14,893 nt of DNA, taken from the NCBI GenBank assembly GCA_900547805.1, contig URIE01000040.1:1-14893 (forward strand), in the 5' to 3' direction. The position numbers and the translations under genes are program-made. Every line of letters starts with the position of its first letter. The first letter of the stretch is position 1. Positions 6,918-13,764 of the stretch are shown in pieces. The stretch comes from an uncultured Collinsella sp. Lineage in GTDB: Bacteria > Actinomycetota > Coriobacteriia > Coriobacteriales > Coriobacteriaceae. Below the pieces are notes generated by a model, which had not been told where the DNA came from, made no database searches, and saw nothing but the letters and a program-made list of their open reading frames with translations.

Positions 6918-7097
6918 ATGCCCGTACCTAAACAAAAGCAGGGTCGTATCCGCACTCACACCCGTCGTTCCGCCAACATGAAGATTTCGGCTGCGGCTCA
7001 GTCCACTTGCCCCCGTTGCGGCGCTGTCAAGCTTCCGCACCACGTGTGCCCCAGCTGCGGTTTCTACAAGGACCGCGAGGTTATCGTTACCGAGTAA
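6918..7097 (+). CDS. rpmF: 50S ribosomal protein L32 (zinc-binding form)
   Basis: L32 is a small protein of the large ribosomal subunit. The 59-residue protein opens MPVPKQKQGRIRTHTRRSAN, the typical L32 start, and ends in CPRCGAVKLPHHVCPSCGFY, where Cys31, 34, 44 and 47 form the C4 zinc ribbon. A zinc-free paralogue is used under zinc limitation in some bacteria, but this copy is the zinc form. AAGGAA at 6905-6910 is a good Shine-Dalgarno, seven bases before ATG 6918. The gene follows DUF177, as in most bacteria. A hairpin region follows it. Confidence 0.98.
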   Translation: MPVPKQKQGRIRTHTRRSANMKISAAAQSTCPRCGAVKLPHHVCPSCGFYKDREVIVTE

Positions 7098-7100
7098 CGG

Positions 7101-7106
7101 TATACT
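7101..7106 (+). promoter_or_regulatory. Candidate -10 element upstream of plsX
   Basis: tatact (5 of 6 to consensus) begins four bases after the rpmF stop codon. A transcript from here would start near 7113, and both leader hairpins (7121-7134 and 7139-7163) would lie in its 5' leader ahead of plsX. No clear -35 box is seen. Confidence 0.35.
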
Positions 7107-7120
7107 CTGGATGCGATGCC

Positions 7121-7134
7121 GTTCCAAATGGAAC
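7121..7134 (+). repeat. Small inverted repeat in the plsX leader
   Basis: gttcc and ggaac flank aaat to give a 5-bp hairpin directly before the larger terminator-like hairpin. It could also be a short operator half-site pair. Function unknown. Confidence 0.4.
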
Positions 7135-7138
7135 CACA

Positions 7139-7167
7139 ATGGCCGGCTCAATGAGTCGGCCATTTTT
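7139..7167 (+). terminator. Terminator-like hairpin between rpmF and plsX
   Basis: An 11-bp stem (7139-7149 with 7153-7163, one G-T wobble) with a 3-base loop is followed by five T residues (7163-7167). It has the form of an intrinsic terminator for rpmF, but it lies only five bases before the plsX Shine-Dalgarno. It may partly block read-through, or act as an attenuator if plsX is transcribed from the candidate promoter at 7101. Confidence 0.6.
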
Positions 7168-7171
7168 GTAT

Positions 7172-7177
7172 AAGGAG
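7172..7177 (+). promoter_or_regulatory. Shine-Dalgarno AAGGAG that decides the plsX start
   Basis: AAGGAG is one base from the in-frame ATG at 7179, too close for initiation, but seven bases from ATG 7185. The second ATG is therefore chosen. Confidence 0.8.
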
Positions 7178-7184
7178 CATGTAT

Positions 7185-8204
7185 ATGAGTAACGTTCGCG
7201 TTTGTGTAGACGTTGTGGGTGGAGACGAGAAACCTCAGGTCGTTCTCGATGGTATCGAGGCTGCACTTGCCGCCGATCCCGATATCGAGGTCTTGGCAGC
7301 TGGTCCCGCCGAAATCGTCAATCCCTTTGCTGCTTCCCACGCACGTGTTGAGGCCCTTGAGGCACCCGACGTTATCGCCATGGATGACGATCCCATTCGC
7401 GCCGTGATGACCAAACGCAAGTCTTCGATTGTGCTTGCCTGCCGCGCCATCAAGAAGGGAAATGCGGACGCGTTCTTCTCCGCCGGCTCCACCGGCGCCA
7501 TGACCGCCGCGGCTACTGCCTACGTGACGCCGTTTAGATATATGGCCGAAGGTAAGAAGCAGCCGGTGCGTCCCTGTCTGACCAATGCGCTGCCCAATCG
7601 TGCCGGCGGTCTGACGGTGCTGTGCGATATGGGCGCCAACCCCGATGTCGAGGTCGATGACATGGTGCGTTTTGCCCAGATGGGTAGCGCCTATGCCCGC
7701 GTCGTCCTGGGCATCGAGCATCCCCGCGTGGGCCTGCTTGGTAACGGCACCGAGGACGAGAAGGGCTCCAACTTTACCAAGGCCTGCTTCCCGGCCATGA
7801 AAGCCGCCGTTCCCGGCTTTGTTGGTAACTGTGAGGGAACGGACATCACCTCCGGTAACTTCGATGTCGTCGTTGCCGATGGCATGTCGGGCAATATTGC
7901 GCTCAAGGCCACCGAGGGCGCTGCCAAGTTTTTGCTGCAGGAACTCAAGGGTGCCTTTATGTCTTCGCTTGGCACCAAGATCGCCGCGCTGCTCATTAAA
8001 AAGCAGATGCGCGAGATAAAGGCCAAGCTATCGGGCGACGCCAAGGGCGGCGCGATTCTTTTGGGCCTGCGCGGCGTGGTCCTGATCGGCCATGGCGCCA
8101 CCTCGGTCGAGGCTGTTAAAAACGGTACGCTCGCGGCGGCCGAAGCCGTGCGCGCCGGGCTGGTCGAGAACGTCGCCAACTCCATGGACGGTATCGTTTT
8201 ATAA
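7185..8204 (+). CDS. plsX: Phosphate acyltransferase PlsX
   Basis: PlsX interconverts acyl-ACP and acyl-phosphate. The acyl-phosphate is used by the membrane acyltransferase PlsY to make lysophosphatidic acid, the first phospholipid precursor. PlsX is a peripheral membrane enzyme. The 339-residue length is typical. Recognisable segments are VCVDVVGGDEKPQ near the N-terminus (family consensus DAMGGD), DAFFSAGSTGAMTAAA (consensus SAGNTGA), LCDMGANPDVEVDDMVRFAQMG, GLLGNGTEDEKG, GNFDVVVADGMSGNIALKATEG and GGAILLGLRGVVLIGHG. Two consensus positions differ (AM to VV, N to S), but the fold-defining glycines remain. The start is ATG 7185. Leader hairpins upstream suggest transcriptional control. It shares the window with fakA and acpP, which provide its alternative acyl sources. 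Confidence 0.96.
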   Translation: MSNVRVCVDVVGGDEKPQVVLDGIEAALAADPDIEVLAAGPAEIVNPFAASHARVEALEAPDVIAMDDDPIRAVMTKRKSSIVLACRAIKKGNADAFFSAGSTGAMTAAATAYVTPFRYMAEGKKQPVRPCLTNALPNRAGGLTVLCDMGANPDVEVDDMVRFAQMGSAYARVVLGIEHPRVGLLGNGTEDEKGSNFTKACFPAMKAAVPGFVGNCEGTDITSGNFDVVVADGMSGNIALKATEGAAKFLLQELKGAFMSSLGTKIAALLIKKQMREIKAKLSGDAKGGAILLGLRGVVLIGHGATSVEAVKNGTLAAAEAVRAGLVENVANSMDGIVL

Positions 8205-8241
8205 CACCGGCGTTATGCGCCTCGGGGCGTGCTTCGTGGGG

Positions 8242-8247
8242 TAGAAT
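8242..8247 (+). promoter_or_regulatory. Candidate -10 element for the acpP-rnc-smc-ftsY-ffh operon
   Basis: tagaat, preceded by ggg, lies in the 114-base gap after plsX. It would start a transcript near 8254, just before the palindrome at 8261-8282. The same hexamer precedes asp23. No good -35 sequence is visible. Confidence 0.35.
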
Positions 8248-8260
8248 CAGAACCGTGTCT

Positions 8261-8282
8261 TGGTACCGCCCGGGCGGTACCA
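8261..8282 (+). repeat. 22-bp perfect palindrome before acpP (operator or terminator)
   Basis: The left half tggtaccgccc (8261-8271) is exactly complementary to the right half (8272-8282). As RNA it can fold into a 9-bp stem with a ccgg loop, followed by ttctttt (8283-8289), so it may terminate plsX transcription. As DNA it is a perfect dyad, 14 bases after the candidate -10 for acpP, where a dimeric regulator could bind. The sequence alone does not decide between the two. Confidence 0.6.
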
Positions 8283-8318
8283 TTCTTTTGGTATTCATGC
8301 ACTATGAGAGGAAGCGCT

Positions 8319-8561
8319 ATGGACCGCTCCGAAATCTTCGACAAGATCGCCGAGGTCGCTGCTGACGTTCTGGGCGTCGATGTTGCCGAAATTAGCGATG
8401 AGACCACCTTTGACGACCTCGATGCCAACTCGCTCGAGCGCCTGCAGCTGGTTACGGCTATCGAGGACGAGTTCAACCTCGAGATCGATGACGAGACTCT
8501 GCTCTCGCTCAACTCTGTCGCCGACGCCGTCGACGCGATCGAAAATGCCAGGGAGGCCTAA
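8319..8561 (+). CDS. acpP: Acyl carrier protein
   Basis: This 80-residue acidic protein carries growing acyl chains on a 4'-phosphopantetheine arm during fatty acid synthesis and donates acyl groups to PlsX. Helix I (MDRSEIFDKIAEVAADVLGV), the DETTFDDL loop, and helix II starting at Ser38 in LDANSLERLQLV are clear, as are the acidic EDEFNLEIDDETLLSLNSVADAVDAIE segments. Ser38 is the expected attachment site. The usual DSL triplet reads N37-S38-L39. The start is ATG 8319, with gagagga six bases upstream; an ATG at 8304 overlaps that site and is less likely. rnc follows after three bases, as in many bacteria where acpP and rnc share an operon. It could also serve a specialised pathway, but its position between plsX and rnc argues for the main ACP. 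Confidence 0.95.
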   Translation: MDRSEIFDKIAEVAADVLGVDVAEISDETTFDDLDANSLERLQLVTAIEDEFNLEIDDETLLSLNSVADAVDAIENAREA

Positions 8562-8564
8562 GTC

Positions 8565-9290
8565 TTGGCTTTGTCTGAACGACTTACGCGCGCCCAGGAA
8601 ATCCTGGGCCATGAGTTCAATAATAAGGTGCTGCTGCGCGCGGCCCTTACGCATCCCTCGGCAGTCGAGGGCCAGCCGGTTTCTGCCAGCTATGAGCGTC
8701 TTGAGTTCTTGGGCGATTCCATTTTGGGCGCTGTGGTCGCACGCTCCCTGTTTGAGTCCTATCCGGAGTTTGACGAGGGCAAGCTCACGCGCCTGAAGGT
8801 GTCGCTTGTCTCGGGCGCTACGCTGTCCGAGGTTTCTCACGAGCTGGGCATCGACGACATCATCATCTTTGGTGCCTCCGAGACCGGTACCGGTGCGCGC
8901 GGCCTGCATTCGGCCCTCGAGAACGTCTATGAGTCGCTCGTGGGCGCGCTGTACCTGGATGCCGGCTGGGATGCCGCGGCAGAGTTCATTCACCGTACGC
9001 TTAAGCCGCATTTGGCTTCCGAGCGTGCCGAGCATCCTGCGAACCCCAAGTCGTTTTTGCAGGAGTGCGTGCAAGCCGACGGTCACGAACCCCCGGCGTA
9101 CAAGCTCGTTGGCTCCGTGGGCCCGGCACATGCGCCCACCTTTACCGCCGTGGTTTTGATCGATGGTATTCGCCAGGGTCGCGGCTCCGGCTCCTCAAAG
9201 AAGGAAGCCGAGGGAGCCGCCGCGCTCGAAGCGCTCGACCGCATGGGTTACACCACCAACGGCGTGATTCTGAACAAGAAGCACGTGTAA
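8565..9290 (+). CDS. rnc: Ribonuclease III
   Basis: RNase III cleaves double-stranded RNA and processes rRNA precursors and some mRNAs. The 241-residue protein has an N-terminal endonuclease domain with the signature YERLEFLGDSILG (43-55, containing catalytic Glu47 and Asp51). It ends in a double-stranded RNA-binding domain from about 160 to 228 (NPKSFLQECV to GSSKKEAEGAAALEAL). The second catalytic motif, normally D-x-x-E, reads N120-V-Y-E123, so the aspartate matching E. coli Asp114 is asparagine. Start is TTG 8565, placed eight bases after gggagg; the alternative TTG 8571 is too far. It sits between acpP and smc, as in Bacillus. The family is certain; full catalytic activity is not shown. 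Confidence 0.96.
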   Translation: MALSERLTRAQEILGHEFNNKVLLRAALTHPSAVEGQPVSASYERLEFLGDSILGAVVARSLFESYPEFDEGKLTRLKVSLVSGATLSEVSHELGIDDIIIFGASETGTGARGLHSALENVYESLVGALYLDAGWDAAAEFIHRTLKPHLASERAEHPANPKSFLQECVQADGHEPPAYKLVGSVGPAHAPTFTAVVLIDGIRQGRGSGSSKKEAEGAAALEALDRMGYTTNGVILNKKHV

Positions 9291-9300
9291 GCGAGGAACC

Positions 9301-12300
9301 GTGTATCTCAAGTCCCTCACGCTCAAAGGGTTCAAGTCGTTTGCCGACCGCGCCCATATGACGTTTGAGCCGGGCCTGACCGTCATCGTCGGTCCCAACG
9401 GCTCGGGAAAATCGAACATCTCTGACTCGATTCTGTGGGTCCTGGGCGAGCAGAGCGCCAAGCAGCTGCGCGGCCAGGCCATGGAGGACGTCATCTTCTC
9501 GGGCTCGTCAGCGCGCAAGCCGGTGGGTGTCGCCGAGGTCACGCTGGTGCTCGATAACTCGGACCATATGCTGCCCGTCGATTTTGACGAGGTCGCCATC
9601 ACCCGTCGCATGTATCGCTCGGGTGAAAGCGAGTACCTCATCAACTCGAGTCCGTGCCGCCTGATGGACATTCAGGACATCCTGCACGATTCGGGCCTGG
9701 GCAAGGATACGCATTCCATCATCAGCCAGGGCAAACTCGACGCCATTTTGCAGAGCCGCCCCGAGGAACGCCGTGCCCTCATCGAGGAGGCCGCCGGCAT
9801 CTCCAAGCACAAGCGCCGCAAGGAGCGTGCGCTCAAAAAGATTAAGTCGATGGACGAGCACCTGACGCGTGCCCGCGACATCAATAAGGAAATCGCCCGT
9901 CAGCTGCGACCGTTGGAGCGTCAGGTCGATCGCGCGCGCAAGTACAAAGAGCTGTCCTCGCGCGCGAACGAGCTCACGCAGATGCTAGCCGTCGACGAGC
10001 TGCGTTCGCTGCAGTCGCAGTGGAATGACTTGGAGAGCCGTTCCAAGGAAGGTGCCGCCGAGCTGGAGCTTGCGCAGTACCGCTTGGGCGAAAAGGAGCG
10101 CGAGCTCGAGAAGCTTCAGGTCATGCTCGAGGAAAAGGGCCTGTTTGTGGGCGACCTGGGCGAGCAGCGCCGTCATATGCAAGATGTGGTCGGCCGCATT
10201 AACTCCGACATGCGCCTGCTCGAAGAAAAGGGCCACAACATGGTGTCGCGCCTGTCTGACATGCGCGGGCAGATTTCGAGCTCCGAGCATCAGCGACGTC
10301 GCGTGGTCGAGGAGCTCGAAGACGCGCGTGCGCAGCTTGAGGAGGTGACCGGTGCGCACATGCAGGCCCAGGAGGACGTTGACGCCGCTGGTCCTGCCGC
10401 CGCCGAGCTCCACGAGCGGCGCGTGGCGCTCGACAATCAGATTTCGCAGCTTACGCGTGAGCAACGCGATGTGCAGCGCGTAGCCGATAACGCCGCGCTC
10501 GAGCTCGCCAAGGTGAAGGATTCCTTGAGCAATGCCGAGGTCGAGGACAACATGTATGCCTCGCGCCTGGAGCAGATCGATGAACAGCTCGAGGAGGTCA
10601 CGGCTTCGCTCGAGAGCCGTCGCGACCGCGCCGAGGAGCTTGAGGGCGCTCTTGAGGAAGCGCGCCAGGCTCAGGTCGATGCGCGTGAGGCCGCCGAGGC
10701 GGCACGCGCGGCCCTGAAGGACCTGCGTGCCCGCGAGAGCGAGGCGCGCAACAAGTTATCCGAGGTGCGCTCGGAGCTTGCCAGCCAAAAGAAACTCGAT
10801 GCCCGCATGGCCGACAGCTCGCCGCTGGTGAGCCGTCTGGTGGGTGCGCTGGGTGATGATGTCTCTGGTCGTCTGGGCGACGTGCTCGAGGCCCCGCGCG
10901 AGCTTGAGGGCTTGGTTGAGCAATTGCTCGCCGGCGATATCGATGCCCTACTGTTTAATGACGCCGCCACGCTTGAGCGTGCCGGTCGTGCGGCTCTGGA
11001 CCAAAAGAAGGCCTCGGGCGAGGCACTGCTGGTGGCGCGCGGCGTGAGCGGCTCTACCGCCGCTGAGGGCGCTGCCGGTACCCGCCTGGTTGATCGTCTG
11101 TCCGTTCGCGCAGGGTACGGACCCGTCGTCGAGGCGCTGCTCGGCGGCTATTACGTGGTCGATGACTTGGCTGCCGCGCTGTCGGCTCCGGTCGTTGACG
11201 GTGTGACCTACGTGACTCCCGATGGCGCCCGCGTAAGCTGTGGCGGCCTGGTGCGTGTGGGGCTAGATGCCGGCGAGGCCTCGGGTGCTCTGGAGCGCAA
11301 GCGTCGCATTCGCGAGCTGGAGGGCCTGGAGCCCGATCTGGCTGCCGTGTTTGAGCATGTGTCGGATCAGGTCGTCGAGGCCAATGCGGCCGTTGAGGAA
11401 GCGCGTGCCGCCGAGGGCGATGCCGCCGGCGAGATCGCCCGTCTTGAGGGCGAGCGCCGCTCGCTGCTCTCCGAGATCGGCCGCTTGGAGCAAAGCGCCA
11501 ACAATGCCGAGGTCGAGCGCGTGCGCATCTCCAAGCGCCGCGAGCAGGCCTCCGAGGCCGTTCGCTCTGCGCGCCCGCGCGTGGACGAGCTCACCCGTTC
11601 GCGTGACGAGGCCCGTGCGCAGGCAAGCGATCTGGGCTTGCAGATTGCCGAGGCTAACGACGAACTCGACCGCGTTCGCCGTGACGATTCCGAGGCTGCC
11701 GGCAAGCTCGCCGACGCCAAGGTTCGCCTAGCCCAGACGAGCGAACGCCTGCGTTCGCTGAAGGGCCGTGTGCCCGACTTGGAGCATCGTCTTGAGGGCA
11801 TCGACCGTCGTATCCGCGGAACACGCCAGGCTTCGCGCTCGCTCGAGCTGCTGCGCCTGCGCGTCGATCCCATGCACGAACGCTATTCTGCCCTGTTGGA
11901 ACGCGCGTCGGATTGGGCAGCGCGCCTGCGTGACCAGGCCTCTCTGGAGGAGGCGGACTCCGCTTCGCTCAAGAAGACCATCGAGGATGCCAAGGCAGAG
12001 GTTGCCTGCGCTAAGGAGCGGGTCGATACCGCCTCCGCCACGCAAAACGAGTTCAAGGTCGCGCGTGGCAAGCTCGAGGTGCAGGTAGAGGCCGCCATTA
12101 AGGCCATTACCGCCGATGGCACCACGGTACTCGAGGAAGCGCTCATGCTTCCGGCGCCCACGGACCGCGATGCCGCCGAGCGCGAACTCAACCAGCTCGT
12201 GCGTCAGATCAACAACCTGGGCCCTGTGAACCAGGTTGCCATGGAGGAGTACGAGCAGCTCAAGCGCCGCGCCGATTACATCGAGGAGCAGCTGGCCGAT

Positions 12301-12837
12301 CTGGAGAGCGCGCGCAAGGCGCTCACCAAGATCACGGTGGCCATTGATCGCAAGATGCGGAAGGCCTTCCTGGTGACGTTTGAGAAGGTCGACGCAAACT
12401 TCCGCGAGATCTTCGCTATGCTCTTCCCGGGCGGTCAGGCTCATCTGGAGATGACCGATCCCGAGCATCCTGCCGAGACGGGTATCGAGGTCGTGGCGCA
12501 GCCGCGCGGCAAGCGCATCACCAAGATGATGCTCATGTCGGGCGGCGAGAAGAGCCTGACGGCGCTCGCCCTGCTCTTTGCCGTGTACCGCACGCGCACG
12601 GTGCCGTTCTATGTGCTGGACGAGGTCGAGGCGGCGCTCGACGACGCCAACCTGTCCAAGCTCATCGGCGCGCTCGATGTGTTGCGTTCCGATACGCAGC
12701 TCTTGGTCATTTCGCATCAGCGCCGTACTATGGAGGACGCTGACGTTCTCTACGGAGTTTCGATGCAGGCCGACGGCGTGAGTCGCGTCGTCTCGCAAAA
12801 ACTCGATCGCGAAACCGGAAAGGTCGTGAACGCATAA
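9301..12837 (+). CDS. smc: Chromosome segregation protein SMC
   Basis: SMC is the ATPase of the SMC-ScpAB condensin, which loops and organises the chromosome for segregation. The 1178-residue protein has the full family plan: an N-terminal head with Walker A GPNGSGKSN (31-39) and the Q-loop region RGQAMEDVIFSGS; a first long coiled coil (about 165-505); a globular hinge (about 506-650, including GRLGDVLEAP); a return coil (about 651-1020); and a C-terminal head with signature LMSGGEKSL (from 1078) and Walker B FYVLDEVEAALDD (1103-1115, Asp1107 and Glu1108). It starts at GTG 9301, ten bases after rnc, with GAGG just upstream. The stop overlaps the ftsY ATG by one base (TAATG). scpA and scpB are not in the window. 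Confidence 0.98.
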   Translation: MYLKSLTLKGFKSFADRAHMTFEPGLTVIVGPNGSGKSNISDSILWVLGEQSAKQLRGQAMEDVIFSGSSARKPVGVAEVTLVLDNSDHMLPVDFDEVAITRRMYRSGESEYLINSSPCRLMDIQDILHDSGLGKDTHSIISQGKLDAILQSRPEERRALIEEAAGISKHKRRKERALKKIKSMDEHLTRARDINKEIARQLRPLERQVDRARKYKELSSRANELTQMLAVDELRSLQSQWNDLESRSKEGAAELELAQYRLGEKERELEKLQVMLEEKGLFVGDLGEQRRHMQDVVGRINSDMRLLEEKGHNMVSRLSDMRGQISSSEHQRRRVVEELEDARAQLEEVTGAHMQAQEDVDAAGPAAAELHERRVALDNQISQLTREQRDVQRVADNAALELAKVKDSLSNAEVEDNMYASRLEQIDEQLEEVTASLESRRDRAEELEGALEEARQAQVDAREAAEAARAALKDLRARESEARNKLSEVRSELASQKKLDARMADSSPLVSRLVGALGDDVSGRLGDVLEAPRELEGLVEQLLAGDIDALLFNDAATLERAGRAALDQKKASGEALLVARGVSGSTAAEGAAGTRLVDRLSVRAGYGPVVEALLGGYYVVDDLAAALSAPVVDGVTYVTPDGARVSCGGLVRVGLDAGEASGALERKRRIRELEGLEPDLAAVFEHVSDQVVEANAAVEEARAAEGDAAGEIARLEGERRSLLSEIGRLEQSANNAEVERVRISKRREQASEAVRSARPRVDELTRSRDEARAQASDLGLQIAEANDELDRVRRDDSEAAGKLADAKVRLAQTSERLRSLKGRVPDLEHRLEGIDRRIRGTRQASRSLELLRLRVDPMHERYSALLERASDWAARLRDQASLEEADSASLKKTIEDAKAEVACAKERVDTASATQNEFKVARGKLEVQVEAAIKAITADGTTVLEEALMLPAPTDRDAAERELNQLVRQINNLGPVNQVAMEEYEQLKRRADYIEEQLADLESARKALTKITVAIDRKMRKAFLVTFEKVDANFREIFAMLFPGGQAHLEMTDPEHPAETGIEVVAQPRGKRITKMMLMSGGEKSLTALALLFAVYRTRTVPFYVLDEVEAALDDANLSKLIGALDVLRSDTQLLVISHQRRTMEDADVLYGVSMQADGVSRVVSQKLDRETGKVVNA

Positions 12838-13754
12838 TGGGATTTTTTGACGCTCTCTCGCGCGGACTTGAGCGCAGCCGCGAGGCCCTCAACGAGGTCT
12901 TTTACTTTGGCGGCGAGGTCGACGAGGATTTTTGGGAGGACCTTGAGGACACCCTCGTCATGGGAGACATGGGTGCCGAGATTGCCATTCAGGTCTCCGA
13001 CGACCTGCGCGATGCGGCTGCCAAGAAGAACCTCAAGACCGCCCCGCAGCTTCGCCGCGCCCTGGCCGAGCAGCTGGAGCAGCATTTTGTGCCCGTTGAG
13101 CGCGACCCGTTTGCGGATACGCCGAGCTGCGTGCTGTTTGTGGGCATCAACGGCGCCGGCAAGACCACCACGGTCGGCAAGATCGCGAGCGCCATGGCTG
13201 CCCGCGGCAAGAACGTGGTGATCGGCTCGGCCGATACCTTCCGTGCCGCTGCCATCGAGCAGCTCGATGTGTGGGGTCAGCGCGCCGGTGTACCGGTCAT
13301 TAAGCGCGATCGCGGCTCCGATCCGGCGAGCGTGTGCTATGACGTGCTCGACGAAGCCGATAAGCGCGGCAGCGACCTGGTGCTCATCGATACCGCCGGT
13401 CGTCTGCACACGAGCCCTGAGCTCATGCGCGAGCTTGCCAAGGTGGTCAACGTGACCCGCAAGCGCGCCGCCAACATGGCCGCCGGCCCCATGCCGGTCT
13501 CGGTCGTGCTTGTGATCGACGCCGCCACCGGCCAGAACGGTCTGAACCAGGCGCTCGAGTTTAACGAGGCGCTGGGTCTGGACGGTATTATCATGACTAA
13601 GCTTGACGGCACGGCAAAAGGCGGTATCGCCATGGCCGTGGCCGAGAAGCTCAAGCTCCCGATCCTGCGCATCGGCGTGGGTGAGCAGGTCGATGACCTA
13701 CAGGAGTTCAACGCCAAAGATTTCTGCCGCGCCCTGGTGGGCGAGTCCAACTAA
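12837..13754 (+). CDS. ftsY: Signal recognition particle receptor FtsY
   Basis: FtsY is the membrane-associated SRP receptor GTPase that docks Ffh-bound ribosomes at the Sec translocon. This 305-residue protein is almost only the NG domain. The N domain (about 1-85) is a helical bundle. The G domain has G1 GINGAGKTT (103-111), DTFRAAA (133-139), DTAGR (185-189), TKLDG (254-258) and the closing GVGEQVDDLQEF. The long acidic A domain of E. coli FtsY is absent; short forms of this kind are known in other bacteria and rely on an N-terminal helix for membrane contact. MGFFDALSRGLERS could be that amphipathic helix. DPASV (162-166) and the closing GVGE box set it apart from Ffh. The start overlaps the smc stop; ffh follows after ten bases with no ylxM between them. 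Confidence 0.97.
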   Translation: MGFFDALSRGLERSREALNEVFYFGGEVDEDFWEDLEDTLVMGDMGAEIAIQVSDDLRDAAAKKNLKTAPQLRRALAEQLEQHFVPVERDPFADTPSCVLFVGINGAGKTTTVGKIASAMAARGKNVVIGSADTFRAAAIEQLDVWGQRAGVPVIKRDRGSDPASVCYDVLDEADKRGSDLVLIDTAGRLHTSPELMRELAKVVNVTRKRAANMAAGPMPVSVVLVIDAATGQNGLNQALEFNEALGLDGIIMTKLDGTAKGGIAMAVAEKLKLPILRIGVGEQVDDLQEFNAKDFCRALVGESN

Positions 13755-13764
13755 GGAGTGACTA

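Noticed and set aside
11728..12798. A 356-codon minus-strand open frame inside smc, and a similar 302-codon one in recG (3655-4563).
   Set aside because: Both lie wholly within clear plus-strand genes with intact motifs, and the translated products match no family I recognise.
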